From Exiguobacterium antarcticum DSM 14480 (GTDB lineage Bacteria; Bacillota; Bacilli; Exiguobacteriales; Exiguobacteriaceae), in contig NZ_JMKS01000003.1 in NCBI RefSeq assembly GCF_000685865.1, positions 372,001 to 436,000 on the forward strand: a stretch of DNA of 64,000 bases, given 5' to 3'. Each line of letters opens with the position of its first letter. Position 1 is the stretch's first letter. The notes beneath the pieces are model-generated. The model made no database searches and had not been told where the DNA came from. It saw only the letters and a list, made by a program, of their open reading frames with translations. A program made the translations under genes and the position numbers. Positions 18,759 through 31,174 of this stretch are shown here, piece after piece.

Positions 18759-21046
18759 GTCATTTCCTCCTGCTTCGCCGCTTCTACCAAAGTATCAAAA
18801 CGCTCTTTCAACTGAGCGAGTGACGAATAAATGTATTGTTGCTCAAGACGCTGACGTTCCTCATGACGCTTGTACGTCGCGGCTTCCGTCAGATCTCGTT
18901 TTTCAGCATTCGGGTTCACACCCGGCAGCCCGTCCTCCATTGTAACAAGAAAATCCAGTTCCGAAAACACTGAATGCATAAAGTTAATTGAACGTTTCGA
19001 CCATTTTCGGGATTTCGACAAACGGACGAGGCCGATTCGCAGTTCATCTCGTGGACATTTGGCAAAATAATTGAAGTACTGTTTAAACTCTTCCCGTGAA
19101 GGAATCGTCTCGAAATAGTATCCTTCGTCCTTAAACGCGCAATACACACGCTCCGCCTCTTTCAAGTAGGGCAAAAAGGCTGACTCTTCTTCCGGCAAGT
19201 CTAAAAAGACGATATTGGCTTTGATCGGACCGTTCAAGGGACGTTCGGCATACTTCGTTTGTGTGTCTTTCGAGAAGGCAACTAACGTCGTCATGTCTTC
19301 TGGTAACTCAAACACGTCCGTTAACGGTTTTTTACCGCCACGGTAATCAAACAATTGATAATCAACGACGGCTAAATCTTGAATCATCAACTGTGGTTTC
19401 CGGAACCCGTTCCACTCATTGATGTTTAAGCTCCCCATCAAGGAGACGTCTGCGAGTGACGAAATCTCATCGACCGCGTCCCCAAACCCAAACCCGATTC
19501 CATCGAGTTCCGTTTTCCCATCTGTCACGAGGACTTTCAAGTGTGTCAAATCACGACCGATCCGCTTTAAATCCCGGATGTTCGCCCCTTCGACGACGAC
19601 ACGCGGCGAAGGATTGCCCATACCAAATGGGGCCAGTCGTCCCATTTCTTCGATCAATCCAATCGAGATCTCTGAGACGTTGAGACGTAAATCGATTTCC
19701 GTCGTCGCGATGAACGCCTTGTCCGGTAAGCCGGCGGCTTGCGCATTCAACCGTTCCCGTAAGACGGAGACATCCTCTGACGATAAAGTCATGCCTGCTG
19801 CAGCAGGATGTCCGCCGAAGTGTGGCAAGATGTCTTCACATCGTGTCAATTCAGCAAACAGATCAAACGCAGCAATCGATCGACCTGAACCTTTTGCCGT
19901 TCCTTTTTCCGCATCATGGCACAAAAGAATGACCGGACGATGATACTTCTCGACGAGCCGTGAGGCAACGATTCCGACGACACCGGGATTCCACTGATTT
20001 GAGTCGACGACTAATACACGATCGGATAAATAATGACGTTCGACTAAATCAATCGCCTCTTCCGCGATGTTCTTGACGATGTCTTGCCGTTGTTTGTTTT
20101 GTTGATCCAGTTGTTCTGCGAGGATACTGGCTTCTTCGATCGTTTCCGCCAGCAACATCTCAAGCGCCGGCATCGCGGAATCGAGACGACCTGCCGCATT
20201 GATCCGTGGACCAAAGGCAAAACCAACCGATTCTTCCGTCAACTCGTCTTCCACTAAGCTGCACACTTTCCGTAACGCTAAGATTCCGGGACGTTCGCTT
20301 GCGTTCAAGGCTTCGATTCCTTTTGCTGCGAGTAACCGGTTTTCACCAACTAACGGGACTAAATCGGCGATCGTCCCAAGAACGGCTAAATCAAGCAGTT
20401 CCTCCGGTACCCGACCGAGCAGGGCATGGGCGACTTTAAAGGCGACACCGGCACCGGCTAACTTCGAATACGGATAGTTCGTATCGACCCCAGGATGAAT
20501 CATGGCAAAGGCATCCGGTAAGACGTCTTTTGCTTCGTGGTGATCGGTAATGATTAAATCGACACCTAAGTCTTGTAAGACTTTTGCTTCGTCGATTCCA
20601 GAAATACCACAGTCGACGGTGATGACTAAACCAAATCCTTCTTCTGCTGCCCAACGGAACGCTGCTTCGTTTGGTCCATACCCTTCCGTAAAACGGTTCG
20701 GGATATAACATTCCGCCATCGCTCCGATTTCGACTAACGCATGCCAAAGAATCGCAGCTGAACTGACACCATCGACGTCATAATCGCCATAAATTAAAAT
20801 CATTTCACCTTCGTCAGCAGCCTGTTGAATCCGGGCGACGACTTTATTCATGTCTTGAAACAGGAACGGATCATGAAAATCCATCTGGTCTGCTTCTAAA
20901 AACGCTTTCGCCTGTTCTGCCGTCTCAAACCCACGTTGCACGAGCAGATGTGCGACTTGTCGCGAGACTGCCACTTGTTCTGCCAACTCGTTTATTTTGA
21001 GTGAATCGACTTCTTTATCGATCCATGTTTTCTTCGAATGATACAT
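18737..21046 (-). CDS. recJ: Single-stranded-DNA-specific exonuclease RecJ
   Basis: 5'-to-3' exonuclease used in recombination and mismatch repair. The 769 residues contain the DHH-phosphoesterase motifs [14 protein letters not shown] (about 84-97), TVDCGISG and ITDHHEAKD, a DHHA1 domain with [14 protein letters not shown]-like residues and [12 protein letters not shown], an OB fold, and a C-terminal extension of about 200 residues, as found in Bacillus RecJ. GGAGGGG lies 6 bases before the ATG. First gene of recJ-apt. A -10-like TATAAT is at 21071-21076. Confidence 0.95.
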   Translation of the reverse strand: MYHSKKTWIDKEVDSLKINELAEQVAVSRQVAHLLVQRGFETAEQAKAFLEADQMDFHDPFLFQDMNKVVARIQQAADEGEMILIYGDYDVDGVSSAAILWHALVEIGAMAECYIPNRFTEGYGPNEAAFRWAAEEGFGLVITVDCGISGIDEAKVLQDLGVDLIITDHHEAKDVLPDAFAMIHPGVDTNYPYSKLAGAGVAFKVAHALLGRVPEELLDLAVLGTIADLVPLVGENRLLAAKGIEALNASERPGILALRKVCSLVEDELTEESVGFAFGPRINAAGRLDSAMPALEMLLAETIEEASILAEQLDQQNKQRQDIVKNIAEEAIDLVERHYLSDRVLVVDSNQWNPGVVGIVASRLVEKYHRPVILLCHDAEKGTAKGSGRSIAAFDLFAELTRCEDILPHFGGHPAAAGMTLSSEDVSVLRERLNAQAAGLPDKAFIATTEIDLRLNVSEISIGLIEEMGRLAPFGMGNPSPRVVVEGANIRDLKRIGRDLTHLKVLVTDGKTELDGIGFGFGDAVDEISSLADVSLMGSLNINEWNGFRKPQLMIQDLAVVDYQLFDYRGGKKPLTDVFELPEDMTTLVAFSKDTQTKYAERPLNGPIKANIVFLDLPEEESAFLPYLKEAERVYCAFKDEGYYFETIPSREEFKQYFNYFAKCPRDELRIGLVRLSKSRKWSKRSINFMHSVFSELDFLVTMEDGLPGVNPNAEKRDLTEAATYKRHEERQRLEQQYIYSSLAQLKERFDTLVEAAKQEEMTWSSNSI

Positions 21047-21075
21047 CTAACCCCTCCAATCAACTTCATCATTAT

Positions 21076-21109
21076 AAAACAAAACCCGCGTTAGCGATAG
21101 CTAACGCGG
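21076..21109 (-). terminator. Terminator after secF
   Basis: CCGCGTTAGC and GCTAACGCGG form a perfect 10-bp stem (21086-21109) with a 4-base loop, followed on the minus strand by GTTTTGTTTTA. Confidence 0.88.
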
Positions 21110-21116
21110 ATCTCAT

Positions 21117-22034
21117 TCATGATGCTTGTTTCGATGATTTTAATGTCCGACCTTTCATGACGAGCCACAATTGGGCCGCAATGAAAATCGAAGAATACAT
21201 TCCCATGATCAGACCAACCAGTAAGGCCAGACTGAATCCGCGGATGGCTTCACTGCCGAAGATATACAGTGCAGCGGCCGTCATGATGACGGTAATGACG
21301 GTATTGATGGAGCGAATGATCGTTTGTTGAATCGATTCGTTGACGATTTGCGCGAGCTCCGGATACGTGACTTGACGTCCACCTTTTTCGGCAAGTCCCA
21401 GATTTTCTCGCACGCGGTCGAACGTGACGATCGTATCATTGACCGAATACCCGATGATCGTCAAGACGGCAGCGATGAAGTAAAGGTTGACTTCGATCTG
21501 TAAAAGCGAGAAGAACGCAATGATCATCAAGGCATCATGGAGCAACGCAAGGACCGTCGCAATCCCGTAAAGCGGCTGAAAACGGAACGATACGTAGATG
21601 ACGATTCCGAGTGAGGCGAGCAAGACGGCGTAAATCGCATTTCGGGCGATCTCCTGACCGACTTGTGCCGATACCGTCGAGATACTCGGTTCTTTGCCAT
21701 ACTCTGCTTCAATGACTTGTTTCATTTTTGAAATCTGTTCCTGGCTGAATTCACCAACAAACGTTACGTTGGCGAGTGTTCCACCTTGTGCAAATTGAAC
21801 ACCATTGATTTCAGCCGGATCGATCCCAGCATCCTCAATGACTGCCCGTACATCAGCTTCTTTAATCGTGTCTGTTGAGGCAATCTCGACTCGTGTTCCT
21901 TCTGTGAAGTCAATCCCAAGGTTCAACCCTCGAAAAGCCAGTAATAGTACAGAAATCAGCACCAAGGTAATCGTGATTGTAAAATAGATTTTCCGGTGTT
22001 TTACATAATCAAGTTTCGTTGGATTAAAGTTCAC
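21117..22034 (-). CDS. secF: Protein translocase subunit SecF
   Basis: Membrane partner of SecD that uses the proton gradient to pull proteins through SecYEG. About 305 residues with six transmembrane segments: TM1 near residues 15-35, the large external loop with LGIDFTEGTRVEI, then five TMs with GYSVNDTIVTFDRVREN typical of SecF. The GTG at 22034 has AAAGGAGA at 9 bases; the GTG at 22043 is too close to it. It overlaps the end of secD. In B. subtilis the two are fused in one protein, whereas here they are separate genes. Confidence 0.94.
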   Translation of the reverse strand: MNFNPTKLDYVKHRKIYFTITITLVLISVLLLAFRGLNLGIDFTEGTRVEIASTDTIKEADVRAVIEDAGIDPAEINGVQFAQGGTLANVTFVGEFSQEQISKMKQVIEAEYGKEPSISTVSAQVGQEIARNAIYAVLLASLGIVIYVSFRFQPLYGIATVLALLHDALMIIAFFSLLQIEVNLYFIAAVLTIIGYSVNDTIVTFDRVRENLGLAEKGGRQVTYPELAQIVNESIQQTIIRSINTVITVIMTAAALYIFGSEAIRGFSLALLVGLIMGMYSSIFIAAQLWLVMKGRTLKSSKQAS

Positions 22035-23328
22035 GAATTTCACTCTCCTTTACGCCAAACCAGGTTTTTTTCTTATCAAACCATCGGCTACTGACGAGAA
22101 GTTGCATCAGGTAACGTGAGATGAAGACATTCGTGACGAACGTAACGGCAATCGAGACCATCAGCATGATCGCAAACCCTTTGACCGTACTCGTACCGAA
22201 GTAATACAACACACCTGCTGAAATCAACGTCGTCAAGTTGGCATCAAGAATCGTGCCGAACGAACGACGATTTCCGGCTTTAAAGGCCGACAAGACCGAT
22301 TTCCCACTACGTAATTCATCTTTAATCCGTTCGGCCGTGATGATGTTGGCATCAACCGCCATCCCGACACCTAGCACGAGGGCTGCGATCCCTGGTAACG
22401 TCAGTACGGCATTGATTCCGTTAAAGAAGATCATGACGAGATAGATATAGAACAATAACGTGATGATCGATACGAAACCAGACACCCGGTAAAACAGCAA
22501 CATGAACAAGAAGACAGCTGCCACACCGATCATCGAAGCAAACAATGTCTGATCGAGGGCATCCTGACCAAAAGCAGCCGAGACAGACGTCGAATAGATT
22601 TCATCGAGCTTAACCGGAAGAGCTCCAGCATTTAGAATCGATGATAATTGTTTGCCGTATTCTGCTGTGATATCACCACCTGAGATGATGGCTTTATCCG
22701 AGTTGATCGGTTGTTGCACCGAGGCATCAGAGACGATTTTCGAATTTTCTTTTTGAATCTCTTTTTCGTAAGTATCGCCTTTTTCATAATCCAGCCAGAT
22801 GACAAGGCGGTTGCCCGGCGGTTGCATTTTTGATACGTTTTGTGTCACTTCATAAAACTTTTCTTTTGACTTCATCGTCAATTCGACAAGCGGCGCGTTT
22901 GTTTGCGGATCATATCCGACTTTTGCTCCTTTTGCCTTCAAATCCGATCCATCCAGTAACACTTTGTCGTTGATGTCCCGGAAGGATAATTCAGCCGTCG
23001 ATGATAAAATCTGACGTGCTTCACTCTGATTCTTGACACCGGCTAACTGGACCCGAATCCGGTTGTCTCCTTCAATCCGGATGTCCGGTTCCGAGACACC
23101 AAGGACGTTGACTCGGTTTTCGATGGCCGTCAAGGTCGCGCTCATCGCGTTCGCATCGATGACGTCGCCTTCTTTGAGCGGTTGTACTTCATACAGCACT
23201 TCAAATCCACCTTTTAAATCAAGACCCAACTTCGTGTCCTTTAAAAGCCAAGTCGATGTCGTACCGATCAATATGAGCAGCGCGGCAACGATGATAAAAA
23301 ACGAGGCCAGTTTTCCCTTCTTAATCAT
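22024..23328 (-). CDS. secD: Protein translocase subunit SecD
   Basis: RND-type accessory subunit of the Sec translocon, 434 residues. TM1 (about 9-28), the D1 motif DTKLGLDLKGG, a periplasmic-type P1 domain, then five TMs containing IPGIAALVLGVGMAVDANIITAERIKDE, the conserved D-x-N segment. AAAGGA precedes the ATG. It is separated from yajC by a terminator and about 100 bases, so it may have its own weak promoter; secF overlaps its 3' end. Confidence 0.95.
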   Translation of the reverse strand: MIKKGKLASFFIIVAALLILIGTTSTWLLKDTKLGLDLKGGFEVLYEVQPLKEGDVIDANAMSATLTAIENRVNVLGVSEPDIRIEGDNRIRVQLAGVKNQSEARQILSSTAELSFRDINDKVLLDGSDLKAKGAKVGYDPQTNAPLVELTMKSKEKFYEVTQNVSKMQPPGNRLVIWLDYEKGDTYEKEIQKENSKIVSDASVQQPINSDKAIISGGDITAEYGKQLSSILNAGALPVKLDEIYSTSVSAAFGQDALDQTLFASMIGVAAVFLFMLLFYRVSGFVSIITLLFYIYLVMIFFNGINAVLTLPGIAALVLGVGMAVDANIITAERIKDELRSGKSVLSAFKAGNRRSFGTILDANLTTLISAGVLYYFGTSTVKGFAIMLMVSIAVTFVTNVFISRYLMQLLVSSRWFDKKKTWFGVKESEIREL

Positions 23329-23434
23329 GCTACATTGTCCTTTCTCTCTATCCCAGTATATTTTCAGACAACTTTCTTATCCTATCCTAGCTTACATAAG
23401 AATTGGTAATGATAGCAATCGTTTTTCTCATATA

Positions 23435-23471
23435 AAAACAGAAAAGACGCTCCCGGATTCGGAAAGCGTCT
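23435..23471 (-). terminator. Terminator between yajC and secD
   Basis: AGACGCTTTCC pairs with CGGGAGCGTCT (23445-23471, one mismatch), followed on the minus strand by a T-rich tract. Confidence 0.8.
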
Positions 23472-23481
23472 GTTTCGAGCC

Positions 23482-23772
23482 TTATTCGACGATTTCGTCG
23501 TCCATGACAGTCGTTGATTTTTTCGTAACTTCTGCGACCGCACTTCGGTTAAACGTCAATTGTGCGTTGCCTGATTTCAATGTGACCGTTGTCTCATCAA
23601 CTTTTTGTACAACCCCATGAAGGCCACCGATCGTGACGATCGAGTCACCGCGTGATAACTGGGTTTGCATCTCACGCACTTGCTTCTGGCGTTTGTTCTG
23701 TGGACGAATCAACAAGAAATAAAACACCACGAAGATCAAGATCATCGGGAGGAATGTCAATAATTGTTGCAT
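23482..23772 (-). CDS. yajC: Preprotein translocase subunit YajC
   Basis: Single-span membrane protein of 96 residues associated with SecDF. One TM near residues 8-25 (LPMILIFVVFYFLLI), then the hallmark IRPQNKRQKQ and the segment GDSIVTIGGLHGVV. The ATG at 23772 was chosen because AAAGGAG lies 8-9 bases upstream; an ATG eight codons earlier would place that site inside the gene. It lies between tgt and secD as in other Bacillales. Confidence 0.94.
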   Translation of the reverse strand: MQQLLTFLPMILIFVVFYFLLIRPQNKRQKQVREMQTQLSRGDSIVTIGGLHGVVQKVDETTVTLKSGNAQLTFNRSAVAEVTKKSTTVMDDEIVE

Positions 23773-23805
23773 CTGAGTCAGCTCCTTTTCATTCAAATCA
23801 CGTTC

Positions 23806-23835
23806 ATTATACCGTAAAAAGAATGGATTTGTCAG
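23806..23835 (-). promoter_or_regulatory. Promoter of yajC
   Basis: CTGACA (23830-23835) and TATAAT (23806-23811) on the minus strand, spacer 18 bases, between the tgt stop and yajC. Confidence 0.72.
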
Positions 23836-23843
23836 ACCGTTTA

Positions 23844-26029
<2,186 letters not shown>

Positions 26030-26031
26030 CT

Positions 26032-27027
26032 TTAATTTCCTTCTTTCAATCCTAAATGTTGCCGTGCAAACGGCGTTAAGACACGACCACGTGGTGTCCG
26101 TTGTAAAAAGCCTTGTTGAAGCAAATAAGGTTCATAGACATCTTCAATCGTCTGGGCATCTTCTCCGATCGTCGCCGCAATCGTCTCGAGCCCGACCGGT
26201 CCCCCTGCAAACCGTTCTGCAAGCGAACGTAACAACCGGTGATCGACGTCATCAAGACCTAAGGCATCGACGTGTAATCGATCGAGGGCACTCGTCGCAA
26301 GCGTTGCGTCAATCGCCGTTTGATGGGCGACTTGGGCAAAGTCCCGAACGCGTCGTAACAGTCGATTGGCGACACGCGGCGTACCACGTGAACGAAGGGC
26401 AATCGCTTCCGCTGCCATCCGGTCTGCTTCAAACCCAAACAAACGGGACGTCCGCGTGACGATGGCTGAAAGTTCCGGCATCGTATAATACTCGAGTTTC
26501 AGCGTCACACCAAACCGATCCCGGAGTGGTGCCGATAACATACCCGCCCGTGTCGTCGCTCCGACCAGTGTAAAGGGCGGCAAATCGATTCGGACACTTC
26601 GGGCCAGTTCCCCTTGACCAATGACGATATCAAGACAATAGTCTTCCATCGCCGGGTACAAGATTTCCTCGATGGAACGACTTAACCGGTGAATCTCGTC
26701 GATGAACAGGACATCCCCCGGCTCGAGCGAGGAAAGGATTGCTGCTAAGTCTCCAGGTCGTTCGATTGCCGGTCCGGCCGTCGTCTTGATTCCGACACCC
26801 ATTTCATTGGCGATGATTGTTGCAAGTGTCGTCTTCCCGAGTCCGGGTGGACCATACAGAAGCACATGATCCAGTGTTTCTTGACGGATTTTTGCCGCTT
26901 GGATAAAGACACTCAGATTGCCTTTGGCTTTTTCTTGACCGATGTATTGTTCAAGTGTCTGAGGACGTAAACTCCACTCTTCCTGATCTTCCGCGTGGGC
27001 GGATTCTGACAAAATCCGTTCTTCCAT
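26032..27027 (-). CDS. ruvB: Holliday junction branch-migration ATPase RuvB
   Basis: AAA+ motor that drives branch migration with RuvA. The 331 residues contain Walker A GPPGLGKT (59-66), Walker [10 protein letters not shown] (107-115), sensor [18 protein letters not shown] and a C-terminal winged helix with PRGRVLT. GTGAGGTGAG precedes the ATG and overlaps the ruvA stop; the gap is four bases. Confidence 0.97.
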   Translation of the reverse strand: MEERILSESAHAEDQEEWSLRPQTLEQYIGQEKAKGNLSVFIQAAKIRQETLDHVLLYGPPGLGKTTLATIIANEMGVGIKTTAGPAIERPGDLAAILSSLEPGDVLFIDEIHRLSRSIEEILYPAMEDYCLDIVIGQGELARSVRIDLPPFTLVGATTRAGMLSAPLRDRFGVTLKLEYYTMPELSAIVTRTSRLFGFEADRMAAEAIALRSRGTPRVANRLLRRVRDFAQVAHQTAIDATLATSALDRLHVDALGLDDVDHRLLRSLAERFAGGPVGLETIAATIGEDAQTIEDVYEPYLLQQGFLQRTPRGRVLTPFARQHLGLKEGN

Positions 27028-27031
27028 GTTC

Positions 27032-27625
27032 TCACCTCACATTCAATAACAACTGCAGCGCCCGCTTCACGTATTGGTCGGTCGACAGCACTTCACCTTG
27101 AAGCGCTTTTTTCACTTTTTCGACTTCCCGTTCACTGTAACCAAGTGCCGTCAAGGCTTCACATGCTTCATTTAGTTCGGCATTTCCTTGAGCGAACAAT
27201 CCTTCACTCGGAATATAATCAGGGGCCAGTTCGGCCAGCTTCCCTTTTAAATCGAGCGTCATTTGTTTCGCCGTCTTTTTCCCGACACCCGGGAATTTAA
27301 TGAGATAACTTTCTTTTTCTTGTTCGATTGCTTCGACCAGCGCGTCGACATCACCCGATGCGACGATCGCGAGCGACCCTTTTGGACCAATCCCGGTCAC
27401 ACCAAGTAATTTCGTGAACAGTGCTCGTTCGCGTCGTGAACGGAATCCGAATAATACTTCTTGGTCTTCTCTGACATAATGATACGTATATACGATAACC
27501 TGTTCGTCTCCGGTCCGATAAAAAAACGGGTTCGGTGCTACGATTTTGTAGCCAATCCCCCCGACCTCGATCGTCACGAATTCTGCACAGACATAAGCGA
27601 CTTCGCCGCGTACGAATTCTATCAC
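27032..27625 (-). CDS. ruvA: Holliday junction-binding protein RuvA
   Basis: Tetrameric junction-binding partner of RuvB. The 197-residue protein begins with an OB fold ([21 protein letters not shown]), has two helix-hairpin-helix motifs ([13 protein letters not shown] and [12 protein letters not shown]) and a C-terminal domain ([15 protein letters not shown]) that contacts RuvB. It starts with GTG preceded by GGGAGCG. A promoter with TTGAAG and TACAAT lies upstream. Confidence 0.96.
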   Translation of the reverse strand: MIEFVRGEVAYVCAEFVTIEVGGIGYKIVAPNPFFYRTGDEQVIVYTYHYVREDQEVLFGFRSRRERALFTKLLGVTGIGPKGSLAIVASGDVDALVEAIEQEKESYLIKFPGVGKKTAKQMTLDLKGKLAELAPDYIPSEGLFAQGNAELNEACEALTALGYSEREVEKVKKALQGEVLSTDQYVKRALQLLLNVR

Positions 27626-27662
27626 TTTAGAACGCTCCCATCCATTAACAAACTCTCGTGTT

Positions 27663-27692
27663 ATTGTAGCATATAACGCGGAAGCTCTTCAA
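27663..27692 (-). promoter_or_regulatory. Promoter of ruvAB-queA-tgt
   Basis: TTGAAG (27687-27692) and TACAAT (27663-27668) on the minus strand with an 18-base spacer. Confidence 0.6.
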
Positions 27693-27703
27693 AACGTAAT
27701 TCC

Positions 27704-27740
27704 ACAAAAAAACTCTACCATCCGTTGCCAGATAGTAGAG
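27704..27740 (-). terminator. Terminator after nadA
   Basis: CTCTACTATC pairs with GATGGTAGAG (one mismatch), followed by T7 on the minus strand. Confidence 0.85.
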
Positions 27741-27752
27741 GATCGGATGTGT

Positions 27753-28850
27753 TCATGAACGTTCGAGCATCCGTTCGAGCGCAAGGACCGCATAACGGGT
27801 CGTGTCAGCATCGACGGTGATGACATTCACCGGATGGCCGGCTTCGATTTGCTCCAATGACCAGGCGAGGTGCGGTAAATCAATCCGGTTCATCGTCAGA
27901 CACGGACACATGAACGGATTCAAGGAAACGATATCCAGTTCGGGGTGGTCGTATGCCAGTCGTTGCACAAGATTCATTTCGGTCCCGATCGCCCATTTCG
28001 TTCCCGGTTGCGCCCGTTTTATCTGATCGATGATATAGGCTGTCGATCCATTCAAGTCAGACGCATCAACGACTTCAAATGAACATTCCGGGTGGACAAG
28101 GATCGTTCGATCCGGTTCCGTCCGCCGGAACTGATCAATCTGTCCGACGGTGAATTTTTCATGGACGGAACAATGCCCTTTCCACAATACGACGCGGATA
28201 TCGGCATCCACTCCATCAAACAGCAGTTCGTCCGCTATCGGATCCCAAACAGCCATCTGCTCTAACGGAACACCCAAGGCATGCGCCGTATTCCGTCCTA
28301 AATGTTGATCGGGCAGGAAAAAGAGGATATCACGCTCAGCAAGTGCCCATTCGACCATTTGGACCGCATTGGACGAGGTGACGGTCGCTCCGCCATGACG
28401 ACCGACAAATGCCTTGATTTCCGCGGTCGAGTTGACATAGGTCAACGGAAGAATCGATTGACCGAGCCGGTCACTGAGGATTTCGTAAGCCCGTTCTGTT
28501 TGAAATCCATTCGCCATATCCGCCATCGAACAACCTGCCCGCATGTCGGGTAAAACGACCGTGTGACTTGCTTCAGTCAGCATGTCTGCTGTCTCTGCCA
28601 TGAAATGGACCCCGCAAAACACGGTGTATTCCGCTTCTGTCATCTTTTTCGCGAGTTGTGCCAGTTGAAGCGAATCTCCGGTCGCATCCGCGAACTGAAC
28701 GACCTCATCTTTTTGATAATGATGAGCCGGTAAAAATAGTCGGGTTCCCATCCGGCTTTTGACACTTTCAATCAACGACACTAATTCTTCGTCTGTTTTC
28801 TCCAAGTATGTTCGTGGAATTCCCTGGTGAGTAAATAAATCAACGTTCAT
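27753..28850 (-). CDS. nadA: Quinolinate synthase NadA
   Basis: 4Fe-4S enzyme that condenses iminoaspartate with dihydroxyacetone phosphate to quinolinate. The 365-residue protein has the three-fold repeated domains with cysteines at [36 protein letters not shown] and the C-terminal MCPCLTMN, plus the [13 protein letters not shown] motif. It overlaps nadC by 11 bases and its AGGAGG lies within nadC. The cluster is probably built with sulfur from the NifS-type protein encoded divergently upstream of nadB. Confidence 0.96.
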   Translation of the reverse strand: MNVDLFTHQGIPRTYLEKTDEELVSLIESVKSRMGTRLFLPAHHYQKDEVVQFADATGDSLQLAQLAKKMTEAEYTVFCGVHFMAETADMLTEASHTVVLPDMRAGCSMADMANGFQTERAYEILSDRLGQSILPLTYVNSTAEIKAFVGRHGGATVTSSNAVQMVEWALAERDILFFLPDQHLGRNTAHALGVPLEQMAVWDPIADELLFDGVDADIRVVLWKGHCSVHEKFTVGQIDQFRRTEPDRTILVHPECSFEVVDASDLNGSTAYIIDQIKRAQPGTKWAIGTEMNLVQRLAYDHPELDIVSLNPFMCPCLTMNRIDLPHLAWSLEQIEAGHPVNVITVDADTTRYAVLALERMLERS

Positions 28851-29682
28851 CTTTTTTTCCTCCTACGATTTTCATACTGATGTCTAATGCAGGTGCCGAG
28901 TGCGTCAATGCGCCGAGTGAGATGTAATCTGCCCCGGTATCACAATACGCCGGTAATGTATCAAGCGTGATTCCACCTGATAACTCCACTGTGATCTGTT
29001 TCGGAATCCATTTCCGGAACGTCTTGATTTCCTCCGGCGATCGATTATCGAGCATGATGATATCGACCCCTGCTGCGACAGCTTCTTTAACTTCTTCACC
29101 GGTCTCGACTTCGACTTCGATCGGTGTCGTATGACCGACCTGTTGTTTTGCCCGTTCGACGGCCGCCGTGATCGAACCGGCGACGGTGATGTGATTATCT
29201 TTGATCATGACAGCATCATCGAGCCGCCCGCGGTGGTTAAAGCCGCCTCCGATCCGGACCGCATGTTTCTCAAGCATTCGTAATCCCGGTGTCGTCTTTC
29301 GTGTATCTGTAATCCGAACTCTTCCGGCCGCCTGGCTGACTGCTTGCTGCGTCAACGTCGCAATGCCTGACGTCCGTTGAATGAGATTCAATGCCACCCG
29401 TTCACCCGTCAAAATCGAGCGTAATTGTCCCGACCAGTTCGCTAACACCTGTCCGCGAACAATCGCTTGTCCGTCTGTCACGATCGTTTCATGTTCGACG
29501 GCAAGTAGTCGCGCCAATTCGATCAAGACGTCCTCCCCACAAAATATCCCTGATTCCTTAGCAATGAACCGTCCGACGCCCTGCTCCATGCCGGTCAGAC
29601 AAACTTCACTCGTCACGTCCTGATGACCGATGTCCTCGATCAAAAAATCTTTAAGCTGTTGTTGCAGATGCCATCTGTTCAT
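28840..29682 (-). CDS. nadC: Nicotinate-nucleotide pyrophosphorylase (quinolinate phosphoribosyltransferase)
   Basis: Converts quinolinate and PRPP to nicotinate mononucleotide. The 280-residue protein contains the active-site segment [39 protein letters not shown] and [17 protein letters not shown] precedes the ATG inside the nadB 3' end (32-base overlap), so nadB, nadC and nadA are translationally linked. Confidence 0.96.
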   Translation of the reverse strand: MNRWHLQQQLKDFLIEDIGHQDVTSEVCLTGMEQGVGRFIAKESGIFCGEDVLIELARLLAVEHETIVTDGQAIVRGQVLANWSGQLRSILTGERVALNLIQRTSGIATLTQQAVSQAAGRVRITDTRKTTPGLRMLEKHAVRIGGGFNHRGRLDDAVMIKDNHITVAGSITAAVERAKQQVGHTTPIEVEVETGEEVKEAVAAGVDIIMLDNRSPEEIKTFRKWIPKQITVELSGGITLDTLPAYCDTGADYISLGALTHSAPALDISMKIVGGKKDER

Positions 29683-31078
29683 CCTGTTGCTCTCCTTTTA
29701 ATCGTTCAATTGCGCCTTCCAGTAAAAGTCGGGCGGTGGTGTGTTTGAGTCGATTCAACTCTGCCTCTCGTCCCCTTCCCGGTTCAGAGCGCTGCTTTTT
29801 ATAGGTTCGAAGCGTCTGTTCGAGTCCAGTTAGTTCGAGATTGACACGTAAGACATCCGTCAATGACGGATCGGTCATCACGTCTATACCGGATATGTCG
29901 GTTGGTTCAGGTAATGGTCTCCGATAAGGCAGCTGAAGCTGTAACGCTAATTCTTTTCCCATCACAAAACATTCCAGTAGTGAATTCGACGCCAACCGGT
30001 TTTTTCCGTGCAGTCCAATCGAAGCGGTCTCCCCAACCGCGTACAGACCAGAGACCGTCGTTCGTCCGGCTTGATCCGTCTCGATTCCTCCCATTATAAA
30101 ATGCACACCGGTCGTCACTTCGACTAACTCCGGACGTATGTTCAACATTTCACATTTTTCAACAAATGTCGGGAATCGTGTTTCCAGTCGTTCGACTGCT
30201 GTCGTATTCAGATAAACAGGTTCCTTGCACCGTGTTGCCGTAATCATCGATGCGACTTCGTCCCGCGCGGCTAAATCGCCTTGCGGATGATCCGCCATTA
30301 CGCGTCGCCCGTCTGCCGTCATCAAGTAGGCTCCGGCACCCCGTAATGCTTCTGTGATCAAACCGTGACTGACACCGTCATGAAGCAGCACAGTCGGATG
30401 ATGTTGGATATAACCTAAATCTGATAACCGCGCTCCGACGTGAGCGGCGAGCGCCAAACCGTCACCCGTCAGACACGGCTCATTTGTTGACGCCGTGAAC
30501 AATCCTCCGATTCCGCCCGTTGCTAAGACGACGGCCCGGGCTGAGATGAGGAGTGGTGTCTCCCCTTGATATCCTCGCGCTCCGACAACTTGTTGCTTGA
30601 CGGTCATCAGTTCTGTGATTACGGTATCTTCGATGATTGGATGCGGGAGTTGACGGAGCAGTTGCGTCATCATCCGTTCACCTGTCCGGTCCCCCCCACT
30701 ATGGAAAATACGCGGTATCGTATGTGCTCCTTCTTGACCTAAGGCATAGGCGCCTGTTGCTTGACGGTCAAACGTAACACCAAACGCTTCCAACTCTTGA
30801 ATGACCTGTCGTCCCGCTGCCGTGATGAAGGCGATCGTTTCTTCGTCTGTCCGTCCCTTTGCGGCTTGTATCGTATCTGCTTGATGACTGGAGTGGTCAC
30901 GCTCTAAATATGCGGAAGCGATCCCTCCCTGTGCCCGCATGGAATTTGTTTCTGTCCGTTTCCCTTTTGAAACGAGCAAGACGTTCATTTCGGATGGGAG
31001 ATGGAGTGCAACGGAAACTGCCGCTAGTCCTGTACCGATGATCAAAACATCTACTTCTATCTTTTTATGTAATGACAT
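29651..31078 (-). CDS. nadB: L-aspartate oxidase
   Basis: FAD enzyme that oxidises aspartate to iminoaspartate, the first step of de novo NAD synthesis. The 475-residue protein has the FAD-binding IIGTGLAAVSVALHL (about residues 14-28), the SMRAQGGIA segment, THTIPRIFHSGGDRTG-type residues, GGIGGLF and GLYAVGETASIGLHGKNRLASNSLLE. AGGGGTG lies 9 bases before the ATG. First gene of nadBCA, divergent from nifS-niaR. Confidence 0.95.
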   Translation of the reverse strand: MSLHKKIEVDVLIIGTGLAAVSVALHLPSEMNVLLVSKGKRTETNSMRAQGGIASAYLERDHSSHQADTIQAAKGRTDEETIAFITAAGRQVIQELEAFGVTFDRQATGAYALGQEGAHTIPRIFHSGGDRTGERMMTQLLRQLPHPIIEDTVITELMTVKQQVVGARGYQGETPLLISARAVVLATGGIGGLFTASTNEPCLTGDGLALAAHVGARLSDLGYIQHHPTVLLHDGVSHGLITEALRGAGAYLMTADGRRVMADHPQGDLAARDEVASMITATRCKEPVYLNTTAVERLETRFPTFVEKCEMLNIRPELVEVTTGVHFIMGGIETDQAGRTTVSGLYAVGETASIGLHGKNRLASNSLLECFVMGKELALQLQLPYRRPLPEPTDISGIDVMTDPSLTDVLRVNLELTGLEQTLRTYKKQRSEPGRGREAELNRLKHTTARLLLEGAIERLKGEQQDEQMASATTA

Positions 31079-31093
31079 TTGATTTACACCCCT

Positions 31094-31139
31094 ATTATTT
31101 GTCTTTACTATTGACTTGACAATAAGTTTGGCATATTTT
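31094..31139. promoter_or_regulatory. Back-to-back promoters of nadBCA and nifS-niaR with a possible NiaR operator
   Basis: Minus strand: TTGTCA (31117-31122), 17 bases, AATAAT (31094-31099). Plus strand: TTGACT (31111-31116), 17 bases, TATTTT (31134-31139). The two -35 boxes touch. The inverted repeat TGTC (31100-31103) / GACA (31118-31121) covers both. As niaR is the second gene of the plus-strand operon, this is the expected site for autoregulation and repression by nicotinate; the operator itself is inferred. Confidence 0.65.
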
Positions 31140-31174
31140 TAGCTGAGTGACAAGATGAAAGGATACGATAACTT

